From an uncultured Bacillota bacterium (GTDB lineage: Bacteria > Bacillota > Clostridia > Lachnospirales > CAG-274): a stretch of 64,000 bases of DNA. A program made the translations under genes and the position numbers. The notes beneath the pieces are model-generated. The model did not search any database and was not told the DNA's origin. It was given only the letters and a program-made list of their open reading frames with translations. The number at the start of each line of letters is the position of its first letter. Position 1 is the first letter of the stretch. The stretch spans positions 1 to 64,000 of the forward strand of contig CATZZP010000012.1 in NCBI GenBank assembly GCA_958426775.1, written 5' to 3'. Shown here piece after piece: positions 1 through 7,015 of the stretch.

Positions 1-24
1 ATTTTATTATAATACATGACTTAG

Positions 25-1170
25 TTTTTTGTCCACTTTTTTAGTATAGCACCAGGTATTAAATTCCAAGGGCAATCTACGGACGTTATATTAACAGCTA
101 ACAACTATGAAGGTAAGGACGGAATTGACATTAATTTTCATAACCCTACACTTTGTATCAAAGGTACAGGCTTTGAAGCAACTAATATGACAATACAGAA
201 TACTGCTGAGGACGAAGGCTTAACAAGGAAAAATGCTCCTGCGGTATCAGTAGGTCCTGACAGTGGTGCAACAGCAGGTGCAGCCTTTACAAATTGTGAT
301 ATTCTTGCAACAAGAGATACTTTCTATACAGGCTCAAATAGTGCAGATACAACAGTCACACTTACAAACTGTAACATAAGAGGTTTCCAGGATGTTGTAT
401 GCGGCTCAGGTGAAGTAACTGTAGAAAATTGTACTTTTTCTGTAAACAGCAACATTGAGGCAAGACTTTTTGCTCCGAGAGCTTCAGAGGGTTCAAACAA
501 AACTGTATTTACAGTGAATAACCTTACAATAACTACAAGTACAACACGTGATACAAATGCAATAAATCTTGCAAGACCATGGATTTCATCTGATACAAAG
601 TCAGAGGATAATGTAATAATTATTACAGGCTATACGACAGCCAATACTGTTGCCGAAACAAGACTTAACAGATCTATAGCCAATGATAATATGTATGGCT
701 TTGAAAAAGACGGTGTTGGGTCAGGTACAACTACAGATACTACCAAGGATTATTGGTTCTTAGTAAAAGAAAATGAAAGTGATACATATTACAATACTTC
801 ATATGAGGATTTACCTGTATATGCGAGTGCAACCTATGTTGCTACACATGAGGTAGCAGATGAAGGTCAGAACAACCCTGCACACAGAATTGTAGGTACC
901 ATTACAAATGCTTTAGCAGCAGATAGTAATGTTAATGAGGTTGGCTTTAACTTCTATGTTGGAGATACATTAACAACAAGAGTAAGCGATAGTACGGTTT
1001 ATAAAGTAATAGGTGATGATACTGCTATTTATACAGTAAACTTTATTGAGGATATACCTACTGACGTAACAAATGTAACTGCTAAGGCATATGTGCTTTA
1101 TAACGGTTGTGAAGTTGAAGATGTAAATAACTCTTATACTGTTACTTTTAGTCAATCTTCAGAGCAGTGA
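25..1170 (+). CDS. Pectinesterase-like protein (CE8 family), 5' incomplete
   Basis: Right-handed beta-helix enzyme expected to remove methyl esters from pectin outside the cell. The frame is open from base 25, and stops at bases 10-12 and 22-24 close it upstream. Beta-helix sequence is already recognisable before the first ATG (187): a GxxTxxI-like stretch near base 80 and the NMTIQNTA strand. So 187 is not the true start, and the signal peptide and first strands are missing. Aspartates in RDTFY and FQDVVCG and the arginine of LARPW match the family's active-site positions. The glutamine usually found in QDT is arginine here. After about base 760 comes an extra beta-rich domain. The gene may be cut by a rearrangement or by an assembly end. 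It is followed after 20 bp by a small peptide gene and probably co-transcribed. Confidence 0.7.
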   Translation, partial: FFVHFFSIAPGIKFQGQSTDVILTANNYEGKDGIDINFHNPTLCIKGTGFEATNMTIQNTAEDEGLTRKNAPAVSVGPDSGATAGAAFTNCDILATRDTFYTGSNSADTTVTLTNCNIRGFQDVVCGSGEVTVENCTFSVNSNIEARLFAPRASEGSNKTVFTVNNLTITTSTTRDTNAINLARPWISSDTKSEDNVIIITGYTTANTVAETRLNRSIANDNMYGFEKDGVGSGTTTDTTKDYWFLVKENESDTYYNTSYEDLPVYASATYVATHEVADEGQNNPAHRIVGTITNALAADSNVNEVGFNFYVGDTLTTRVSDSTVYKVIGDDTAIYTVNFIEDIPTDVTNVTAKAYVLYNGCEVEDVNNSYTVTFSQSSEQ

Positions 1171-1190
1171 TTTTAAAGGAGGAAAAGTAA

Positions 1191-1337
1191 ATGAAAAAGA
1201 TATATGAAACACCTCAGGTAACAGTTACTGCTTTTGCAAGTGAAAATGTTATGGCAAATACAGTTCAAATATCAAATTTGACCAAAGCATCTAAAACAAG
1301 TACAAATACAGTGACTTGGGGTAATCAGCTTCAATAA
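1191..1337 (+). CDS. Small 48-residue peptide of unknown function
   Basis: A short reading frame starting MKKIYETPQVTVTAFASENV, with a very good SD (aaaggagg) 8 bases before its ATG and a strong terminator 14 bases after its stop. It has no signal peptide or membrane segment and is rich in Thr, Ser and Asn. Short proteins opening MKK-x-YE-x-P-x-V are common as unnamed peptides in gut bacteria. I know no proven function for them. It sits in the same transcript as the pectinesterase. The clean SD and terminator argue that it is translated. Confidence 0.65.
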   Translation: MKKIYETPQVTVTAFASENVMANTVQISNLTKASKTSTNTVTWGNQLQ

Positions 1338-1350
1338 TAATCAATACAAT

Positions 1351-1383
1351 AAAAAGACGTGGGCAAATGCTCACGTCTTTTAT
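1351..1383 (+). terminator. Rho-independent terminator, probably bidirectional
   Basis: A 13-bp stem (aaaagacgtgggc / gctcacgtctttt, one G-U pair) with a 4-base loop, a T run on the plus side and an A run on the other. It ends the pectinesterase/peptide transcript and can also serve the converging minus-strand permease. Confidence 0.85.
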
Positions 1384-1409
1384 TATGCTTATTACAGCTA
1401 TTACATTGA

Positions 1410-2261
1410 TTACTCCTTATTCCAAAAGAACATTATAACAGATATACCGCAAATAATTACATAGCCTATAACGCTATATACATCAGGTATCTGATTAAAC
1501 ATAAAGTATCCCAATATTGCGGCAAATATAATGTTGGTATAATCAAATACGGAAATCTCCTTAGCAGGTGCATAAGAGTAAGCGGCAGTAATGCCAAATT
1601 GACCGCCTGAGGCGGCAAGTCCTGCCAAAAGCAGTATAAAAAGCTGTTTAAGGCTCATAGGGCTATAGCCAAACAATAAATAGGGCAGGGTTACCAGGCA
1701 GGAAAAGCCTGAAAAAAAGAACACTATTAAAGGCCCCTTTACCTTTCTCTTGCCTAAGGCACGCACTGCCGTATATGCTGCACCTGCACCCATACCGCCT
1801 GTAAAGCCTATAAGGGCAGGCAAAAACGCACTTATATCCATAGTAGGCTTAATTATAAACAGACTGCCTGTAAAGGCCACAATTACACCTACGGTTTGTA
1901 TCAGCTTAGGCTTTTCCTTTAAAAACAGATAGGAAAATATAATAGTGAAGAAGGGCGAAAGCTTATTTAACATAGAAGCGTCTGCTATATTAAGGTGGTC
2001 AACAGCGTAAAAGTTACAAAGTATGCCTATTGTACCTGCTATTGAACGCAGTGAAAGCAGTGGTATATCCTCTTTCTTATAATTAAGCCCCTCTCCTGAC
2101 CTTAATATTACTATACCTGCAAATATGAAGGCTATAAAATTACGGAAAAAGCTTTTCTGTATTGTGGGCACATCTCCTGCCAGCCTTACAAGGGCATTCA
2201 TTAAGGCAAAGCTTAAGGCGGACAGGGTAATGCAAATAATTCCTTTTTGTTTGTTTGTCAT
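1410..2261 (-). CDS. EamA/DMT-family membrane transporter
   Basis: A 283-residue protein made almost wholly of hydrophobic helices, about ten, in two repeated halves, as in the drug/metabolite transporter superfamily. Halves begin near residues 1 and 140, with EamA-like stretches such as FYAVDHLNIADASMLNKLSPFFTIIFSY cut by the loop FLKEKPK near residue 118. The substrate cannot be read from sequence; family members export amino acids, nucleosides or other metabolites. Length is normal. The start has an SD (aaggagaagg) 5 bases upstream. It is a single-gene transcript with its own promoter. Confidence 0.85.
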   Translation of the reverse strand: MTNKQKGIICITLSALSFALMNALVRLAGDVPTIQKSFFRNFIAFIFAGIVILRSGEGLNYKKEDIPLLSLRSIAGTIGILCNFYAVDHLNIADASMLNKLSPFFTIIFSYLFLKEKPKLIQTVGVIVAFTGSLFIIKPTMDISAFLPALIGFTGGMGAGAAYTAVRALGKRKVKGPLIVFFFSGFSCLVTLPYLLFGYSPMSLKQLFILLLAGLAASGGQFGITAAYSYAPAKEISVFDYTNIIFAAILGYFMFNQIPDVYSVIGYVIICGISVIMFFWNKE

Positions 2262-2285
2262 AATCCTTCTCCTTTCATAAAATAC

Positions 2286-2314
2286 AGTATAACAGATTTT
2301 AGTAAAATCCTCAA
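2286..2314 (-). promoter_or_regulatory. Sigma-A promoter of the DMT transporter gene
   Basis: On the minus strand TTGAGG, 17 bases, TATACT, ending 24 bases before the start codon of the downstream permease gene. Confidence 0.6.
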
Positions 2315-2337
2315 TACAAGCTTTTTATTTTTAGCCA

Positions 2338-2376
2338 AACAAAAAACAGGACGTTTAATACACAAACGCCCTGTTT
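2338..2376 (-). terminator. Terminator of tyrS
   Basis: A 13-bp stem (minus strand aaacagggcgttt / aaacgtcctgttt, one G-U pair), 7-base loop and T-rich tail, directly after the tyrS stop codon. Confidence 0.85.
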
Positions 2377-2380
2377 GATT

Positions 2381-3604
2381 TTATACAAGCTTAACCTGAT
2401 GGAAGGTCTTTTTACCTTTCTGGAGCATAATAACATCATTTTCAAAAAGGCTTGGTGCAACTATAAAGCCTATATCGCTTACCTTTTCGCCCCCTGCCTT
2501 TACACTGCCCTGCTGTACAAGACGTCTGCCCTCGCTTCTTGAGGGGATAAGTCCGCATTTTTCAAGGAGTTCAATAATCTGCATACCCTCGCCGTATTCT
2601 GCCTTAGCAATTTCGGTTGTAGGTATACTGCCGCCGCTTGCACCACCTGCAAAAAGTGCCTTTGCGGCTGTTTCTGCCTTTTTAGCATCTTCCTCGCCGT
2701 GTACAAGGCTTGTAAGCTCGTAGGCAAGTATCTCCTTAGCTCTGTTAAGCTGACTGCCCTCCCACTTATCCATTTCGTCAATCTGCTCAAGAGGTAAAAA
2801 GGTCAGCATTCTTAAGCACTTAAGCACATCTGCATCAGCTACGTTTCTCCAGTACTGGTAGAAGTCATATGGTGAGGTCTTTTCAGGGTCAAGCCATACT
2901 GCACCTGACTGGGTCTTACCCATTTTCTTACCCTCTGAATTAAGTAAAAGAGTAATTGTCATAGCATAGGCGTCCTTACCTAACTTACGGCGGATAAGCT
3001 CTGTACCGCCTAACATATTGCTCCACTGGTCGTCACCGCCAAACTGCATATTACAGCCGTACTCCTTGTAAAGAGTGTAGAAGTCATAGCTCTGCATTAT
3101 CATATAGTTAAACTCTAAAAAGGAAAGACCCTTTTCCATTCTCTGCTTGTAGCATTCTGCCGTAAGCATACGGTTTACACTGAAGTTTGCACCCACCTCA
3201 CGTAAAAGCTCAATGTAGTTAAGCTTAGTAAGCCAGTCTGCGTTGTTAACCATAAGAGCTTTGCCCTCGCCAAAGTCAATAAAGCGTGACATCTGCTTTT
3301 TAAAGCACTCACAATTATGGGCAATGGTTTCCTTAGTCATCATCTGACGCATATCGCTTCTGCCGGAGGGGTCGCCTACCATTGCTGTGCCTCCGCCTAT
3401 AAGAGCAATAGGCTTATTGCCTGCCATCTGCAATCTTTTCATAAGACAAAGTGCCATAAAGTGACCAACGTGAAGGCTGTCTGCCGTAGGGTCAAAGCCA
3501 ATATAAAAGGTAGCCTTGCCTGCGTTTATAAGCTCTTTTATTTCCTCCTCATCAGTTAATTGTGCAAGTAAACCTCTTGCCTTTAATTCGTCAAAAATCG
3601 TCAT
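2381..3604 (-). CDS. tyrS: Tyrosyl-tRNA synthetase
   Basis: Charges tRNA-Tyr with tyrosine in the cytoplasm. The 407-residue protein has the class I HIGH motif as HVGH (residues 45-48), the tyrosine/ATP pocket segments YIGFDPTADSLH and QFGGDDQW, a KMSKS loop as KMGKT near residue 230, and a C-terminal S4-like RNA-binding domain (about 340-405). Length and motif order are normal for bacterial TyrRS. The ATG has an SD (aggaggatttta). It is transcribed alone from a strong promoter through a T-box leader, so uncharged tRNA-Tyr should switch it on. Confidence 0.97.
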   Translation of the reverse strand: MTIFDELKARGLLAQLTDEEEIKELINAGKATFYIGFDPTADSLHVGHFMALCLMKRLQMAGNKPIALIGGGTAMVGDPSGRSDMRQMMTKETIAHNCECFKKQMSRFIDFGEGKALMVNNADWLTKLNYIELLREVGANFSVNRMLTAECYKQRMEKGLSFLEFNYMIMQSYDFYTLYKEYGCNMQFGGDDQWSNMLGGTELIRRKLGKDAYAMTITLLLNSEGKKMGKTQSGAVWLDPEKTSPYDFYQYWRNVADADVLKCLRMLTFLPLEQIDEMDKWEGSQLNRAKEILAYELTSLVHGEEDAKKAETAAKALFAGGASGGSIPTTEIAKAEYGEGMQIIELLEKCGLIPSRSEGRRLVQQGSVKAGGEKVSDIGFIVAPSLFENDVIMLQKGKKTFHQVKLV

Positions 3605-3842
3605 TTTAAAATCCTCCTAAAAAAAATAACGGATACTCCACCCAAAGGACGGAATACCCGTGTTACCACCTTAATTTACAATAAAAATTGCCTCTCTCCC
3701 CTATAACGGAGGGCTGACCCGTGCAGACTCCGCAGTTGTAGCTAACCTTATCCCTGCTGTATCCCTCACACCTGCCGAGATACTCTCTGTGTTGTAACAG
3801 GATAGGCTGTTGACTGTTTCAATGCCTGCTTCTTTTTAAACT
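3605..3842 (-). promoter_or_regulatory. T-box leader controlling tyrS
   Basis: The minus strand carries the T-box signature aaggtggtaacacggg (3655-3670), which pairs with the tRNA acceptor end, followed by the usual ccgtcc. The overlapping terminator stem is acgggtattcc (3651-3661) with ggagtatccgt (3629-3639) plus a T run (3620-3627). Upstream lie Stem I-like sequences with agagagtatc. A candidate specifier codon UAC (Tyr), followed by A, sits at 3738-3740 and fits the downstream gene. The motif and layout are direct. The exact specifier is an inference. Confidence 0.92.
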
Positions 3843-3848
3843 AAAATC

Positions 3849-3877
3849 ATAATAGCACAGAGCTTTTTTTTTGTCAA
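3849..3877 (-). promoter_or_regulatory. Consensus promoter of the T-box/tyrS transcript
   Basis: Minus strand TTGACA (3872-3877), exactly 17 bases including an A8 tract, then TATTAT (3849-3854). It lies immediately after the stop codon of the ndoA-like gene, so tyrS is independent of alr/ndoA. Confidence 0.85.
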
Positions 3878-3879
3878 GC

Positions 3880-4230
3880 TTAATTCCTATGTAACCCAAG
3901 ACTGATTGTAAGAGCGGTGTCAACCCTGTGCATCATTTCTTCGTCAAGGTGGCATATTTTCTCCCTGAGTCGTTTTTTGTCGATGGTGCGTATCTGCTCC
4001 AAAAGTATAACACTGTCCTTTACAAGGGCATATTGCTTACTGTCTACTTCAATATGGGTGGGCAGCTTTGCCTTATTCATTTGTGAGGTTATGGCAACAC
4101 AAATTACTGTGGGGCTGTATCTGTTGCCAACATCGTTCTGCACTATAAGCACAGGACGTACCCCTCCCTGCTCAGAGCCTATCACAGGGCTTAAATCCGC
4201 ATAAAATATATCCCCTCGCTTAACTGTCAT
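3880..4230 (-). CDS. ndoA: MazF/PemK-type endoribonuclease toxin (EndoA-like)
   Basis: A 116-residue mRNA interferase of the PemK/MazF fold, close in pattern to Bacillus EndoA: VKRGDIFYADLSPVIGSEQG at the N terminus, then RPVLIVQND and a long beta segment, TVICVAITSQMNKAKLPTH. These carry the catalytic Arg and Thr/Ser positions of the family. It is expected to cut mRNA at a short motif in stress. In Bacillus the antitoxin gene ndoAI lies directly upstream. Here the upstream gene is alr, and the 87-base gap holds a terminator but no antitoxin frame. The conserved alr-ndoA neighbourhood supports the assignment. Confidence 0.9.
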   Translation of the reverse strand: MTVKRGDIFYADLSPVIGSEQGGVRPVLIVQNDVGNRYSPTVICVAITSQMNKAKLPTHIEVDSKQYALVKDSVILLEQIRTIDKKRLREKICHLDEEMMHRVDTALTISLGLHRN

Positions 4231-4248
4231 AATTCTAACCCTCTCTTT

Positions 4249-4303
4249 AAAAAAACCGATAATTAATTTAAGAGTTCTATTACCCTTATAAATTAATTAT
4301 CGG
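4249..4303 (-). terminator. Strong terminator between alr and ndoA
   Basis: A perfect 15-bp stem (ccgataattaattta at 4256-4270 with its complement at 4289-4303), 18-base loop, then seven T on the minus strand. It ends the gerS-alr transcript only 18 bases before the ndoA start. I see no room for a separate ndoA promoter, so ndoA may be expressed by read-through. Confidence 0.88.
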
Positions 4304-4317
4304 CAAGTTTAGAAAAT

Positions 4318-5475
4318 TTATACAAGTGCAACGGTTTTTATTACACTGTTATTTTTAATATAAATTCGGGGTACTCTTTTGCCTATGCAGCAAACTATTT
4401 CATAGTTGATTGTGCCTGTAAGCTCTCCAAGCTCCTCGGCACTGACGCTCTTATCGCCGCTTACACCCATTACGGTTACCTCATCGCCCATTTTTACATT
4501 GTCAATATGGGTTACATCTATCATAAGCTGGTCCATACATACGTTGCCTATTACATGGGCATATTCCCCCTTTACTATCATATGTGCCTTGTTGCTTAGT
4601 CTGCGTGAATACCCGTCGGCATAGCCTAAGGGAAGTGTGGCAATCTTTGTTACCTTGTCGGTATAATATTTCCTTCCGTAGCCTACACCTATACCTGAAG
4701 GCACTTCCTTAACATAGCTTACATGGGTTTTAATGCTCATGGCAGGTATAAGGTCAATATCTGTCTTTACCTCATTACTTGGGAACATACCGTATATAAT
4801 TATGCCTGCCCTTACCATATCCATTTGTAATTCAGGCAAGTCAAGTATGGCGGCACTGTTTGCACAATGGCGTATTAAGCCCTTGTGTCCTCTCTCCTCA
4901 ATGCCGTCTGTCATATATTTAAACCTTTTAAACTGCTCCATGGTAAAGCTTTTATCCTTTTCGTCAGCTGTTGAAAAATGGGTAAACACACCTGTTATTT
5001 TAAGGTTAGGCAGTTCAAAAATTTTGTCAATTTCATCAAGGCTTTCCTTACAGGGCAAAAAGCCGATTCTGCTCATGCCCGTATCAACACCTATATGGGC
5101 ATAGGCTGTTTTATTAAGCTTGACTGCCGTATCCGAAAGCTGTTTTGCAAGCTCATAGGAAAACACGGTCTGGGTCAGGTTGTTTAAAACCACGTCCTCA
5201 AGCCTGTTTTCAACTGTATAGCCTAGTATCAGAATAGGTACAAAAATATTATTGTTCCTTAAGGCTACACCCTCGTCAAAGGTTGCAACCGCAAGCTCAT
5301 CTGCTCCGTTATACAGACAAATCTGAGCCGTTTCCACAGCTCCGTGACCGTAGCCGTCTGCCTTGACTACTGCAAGAAGCCTTGTTTCGGGCTTAAGTCT
5401 TTTCTTAATTTCCTTTATATTATGTGCTATTGCGTCAAGATTGATTTCTGCCGCTGTTCTTTGGTATTCAAGCAT
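4318..5475 (-). CDS. alr: Alanine racemase
   Basis: PLP enzyme that makes D-alanine for peptidoglycan. The 385-residue protein starts with the PLP barrel motif AVVKADGYGHG, with the Schiff-base lysine at K38. It carries GVGYGRKYYT and MDQLMIDVT in the C-terminal domain, where the second catalytic tyrosine and the substrate-binding region lie. Length is normal. It lies 12 bases after the GerS-like gene, in the same order as the gerS-alr2 pair known from Clostridioides difficile, so it may supply D-alanine or act in sporulation as well as in growth. Confidence 0.95.
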   Translation of the reverse strand: MLEYQRTAAEINLDAIAHNIKEIKKRLKPETRLLAVVKADGYGHGAVETAQICLYNGADELAVATFDEGVALRNNNIFVPILILGYTVENRLEDVVLNNLTQTVFSYELAKQLSDTAVKLNKTAYAHIGVDTGMSRIGFLPCKESLDEIDKIFELPNLKITGVFTHFSTADEKDKSFTMEQFKRFKYMTDGIEERGHKGLIRHCANSAAILDLPELQMDMVRAGIIIYGMFPSNEVKTDIDLIPAMSIKTHVSYVKEVPSGIGVGYGRKYYTDKVTKIATLPLGYADGYSRRLSNKAHMIVKGEYAHVIGNVCMDQLMIDVTHIDNVKMGDEVTVMGVSGDKSVSAEELGELTGTINYEIVCCIGKRVPRIYIKNNSVIKTVALV

Positions 5476-5487
5476 AGTTACACCTCG

Positions 5488-6096
5488 TTATTGCTGTGGC
5501 AGAAATTCATTTTCATCAAACTGACAGTTATATTCAAAGCTGTTAAAGGTAAGTATAATCCTTTCCTTATCATTCTCATCATAAATTATCAGTTTTGAGG
5601 GTTGCATCTGTTCATTGTCCACCCACAGCTTTTCCTTTGTAAGAAATTTGTTCCCGTTTTGTATTTCAGCCTCTAAAACAGTGTACTCGCTTCCGTCATT
5701 TGAGGCAGTGGCAACTGTTGTATTTTGGCTTTTAACATAATTCTCCATAAAGGAGAAAAGTATAAGCTGACTTCTTTCAGGCTTATCCTGAGAGTTGATA
5801 TTTATTTTCTTTTCTACATTAGGATTATACTGCCAAATCATCTTTCCGTCAAATAAAACAGAACAATTTTTAAAGTTTTCGGGATAATATGTAACAAGCT
5901 TATATTTTCCGTCATTTACAGCACTTTGTATTGCTTTGTATGTAGTGGTTTCATTGCTTGATATATATGTTATTTGAGTATCTGCCCTGTAGCTTTGCAT
6001 ATTCATCAGCTTATCCTGTACGCTTGCATAGCCCTTTGCCTTAGGTGAACAGCCGCAAAGGAGCATAAGCATTAAAAACATAATAATTTTTTTCAT
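5488..6096 (-). CDS. gerS: GerS-like germination lipoprotein (LolA-like fold)
   Basis: A 202-residue lipoprotein: short signal peptide MKKIIMFLMLMLLCG and lipobox cysteine C16, followed by a LolA/GerS-type beta structure (YRADTQITYIS, YYPENFKNCSVLFDGKMIWQ cut at the glycine, EKLWVDNEQMQPSKLIIYD). The ATG at 6096 is chosen over upstream starts because it begins a perfect lipoprotein signal and has an SD (acggag). In C. difficile, GerS is needed for spore cortex breakdown and is encoded next to alr2. The same pairing here is the main support for the name. The role here is inferred. Confidence 0.72.
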   Translation of the reverse strand: MKKIIMFLMLMLLCGCSPKAKGYASVQDKLMNMQSYRADTQITYISSNETTTYKAIQSAVNDGKYKLVTYYPENFKNCSVLFDGKMIWQYNPNVEKKININSQDKPERSQLILFSFMENYVKSQNTTVATASNDGSEYTVLEAEIQNGNKFLTKEKLWVDNEQMQPSKLIIYDENDKERIILTFNSFEYNCQFDENEFLPQQ

Positions 6097-6118
6097 ACTA
6101 TAACTCCGTTTTTTTAAA

Positions 6119-6146
6119 ATTATATGTTGTATAAATTGTGAATATG
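6119..6146 (-). promoter_or_regulatory. Candidate sporulation-sigma (sigE/sigG-like) promoter of gerS-alr
   Basis: Minus strand CATATT, 14 bases, CATATAAT, ending 22 bases before gerS. This resembles the ATATT-N14-CATACAnT pattern of mother-cell sigma E more than a sigma-A site, and suits a germination gene. AT-rich sequence makes chance matches possible. Confidence 0.4.
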
Positions 6147-6172
6147 TGCAAATGCTATTTAGGGTGATATTA

Positions 6173-6526
6173 ATGAAGGACTTTGTAAAAGCTGCCTTAA
6201 TCGGCATTGTAACAGGTTTGATAAATGGACTTTTCGGCTCGGGAGGAGGCACGATTTTTGTACCGTCTGCCCAGAAGCTGCTTAAAATGAAGCCTCAAAA
6301 GGCTCATGCTACGGCAATAGCGGTAATCCTGCCTCTTTCCGTAGTAAGCGTAATACTCTATATTTCAAAGCTGAGGGTTGATATATTTACCCTTGGGGCG
6401 GTGTCCCTGGGCGGTATGGCAGGTGGCTTTATAGGGGCTAAGTTACTTAATAAAATAAGCAGTAAATATCTGCATATTGTCTTTGGCGTTTTTATGCTTA
6501 TAGGTGCTTTTAAAATGATAGTGTGA
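6173..6526 (+). CDS. TauE/SafE-family permease, N-terminal half
   Basis: A 117-residue membrane protein with about four helices and the TauE/SafE signature GLINGLFGSGGGTIFVPS (near residue 17). Full-length family members have about 250 residues and two such repeats, and move sulfite, sulfonates or other anions. Only one repeat is encoded here. The second is the next gene, so the two probably form one transporter. The ATG at 6173 is preferred to an earlier in-frame ATG because of the SD-like taggg 9 bases upstream. Confidence 0.78.
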   Translation: MKDFVKAALIGIVTGLINGLFGSGGGTIFVPSAQKLLKMKPQKAHATAIAVILPLSVVSVILYISKLRVDIFTLGAVSLGGMAGGFIGAKLLNKISSKYLHIVFGVFMLIGAFKMIV

Positions 6527-6534
6527 GGTGGAAT

Positions 6535-6900
6535 ATGCTCCTGCTTTTTCTTATAGGTCTGGTATCGGGTATTATAAGCGGTATGGGTATAGGCGGTGGT
6601 ACAATCCTTATCCCTGCTCTCAGCATATTTTTTGATATGGAGCAGAAAATGGTACAAAACATTAATCTTATTTATTTTATACCCACTGCAACAGTTGCTC
6701 TTATTACCCATATTAAAAATAAACAGGTAGAGTATAAAAGCTTAAAGGGGGTTATTCCTTTTGGTATTATAGGTGCGGTTGCAGGCTCTCTTATTGCCCT
6801 TAATACGGATAATAGTCTTTTGCGTATGGGCTTTGGCTGGTTTTTGCTCTTTATGGGGATAAGAGAAGTATATCTGGGCTTAAAAAAAGGCAGTCATTGA
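6535..6900 (+). CDS. TauE/SafE-family permease, C-terminal half
   Basis: A 121-residue membrane protein with the same repeat signature, GIISGMGIGGGTILIPALS (near residue 11), and about four helices. It begins eight bases after the stop of the first half. The ATG at 6535 has SD gaggtgg at good spacing. A GTG at 6523 would overlap the previous stop and is less likely. The substrate is unknown. Its stop codon lies inside the terminator hairpin. Confidence 0.78.
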   Translation: MLLLFLIGLVSGIISGMGIGGGTILIPALSIFFDMEQKMVQNINLIYFIPTATVALITHIKNKQVEYKSLKGVIPFGIIGAVAGSLIALNTDNSLLRMGFGWFLLFMGIREVYLGLKKGSH

Positions 6901-6911
6901 CTGTCTTTTTT
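6882..6911 (+). terminator. Terminator of the TauE/SafE pair
   Basis: Stem aaaaaaggcagt / actgtctttttt around a short loop, ending in a T run. It includes the stop codon of the second permease gene. Confidence 0.75.
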
Positions 6912-6929
6912 GATGTAAAAAATTTTTTG

Positions 6930-6958
6930 TTGTATTAAATATGAGTTGGTGTTATAAT
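6930..6958 (+). promoter_or_regulatory. Promoter of glmM-glmS
   Basis: TTGTAT, 17 bases, TATAAT, 57 bases before the glmM start. I see no glmS ribozyme in the 115-base leader. Confidence 0.65.
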
Positions 6959-7015
6959 CATAAGATAAAGAAAGTATGTCTATTTGACAAAAGAGTTTAT
7001 TCGGAGGAATCGGCT

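Noticed and set aside
970..1155. Minus-strand frames inside coding genes (for example here and within pgm, pyk, PL9)
   Set aside because: They lack SD sequences, have unlikely composition and are shadows of well-supported genes on the other strand or frame.
6901..7015. glmS ribozyme upstream of glmM-glmS
   Set aside because: The leader is only about 60 bases after the promoter and lacks the ribozyme core; glmS itself follows glmM by 14 bases.
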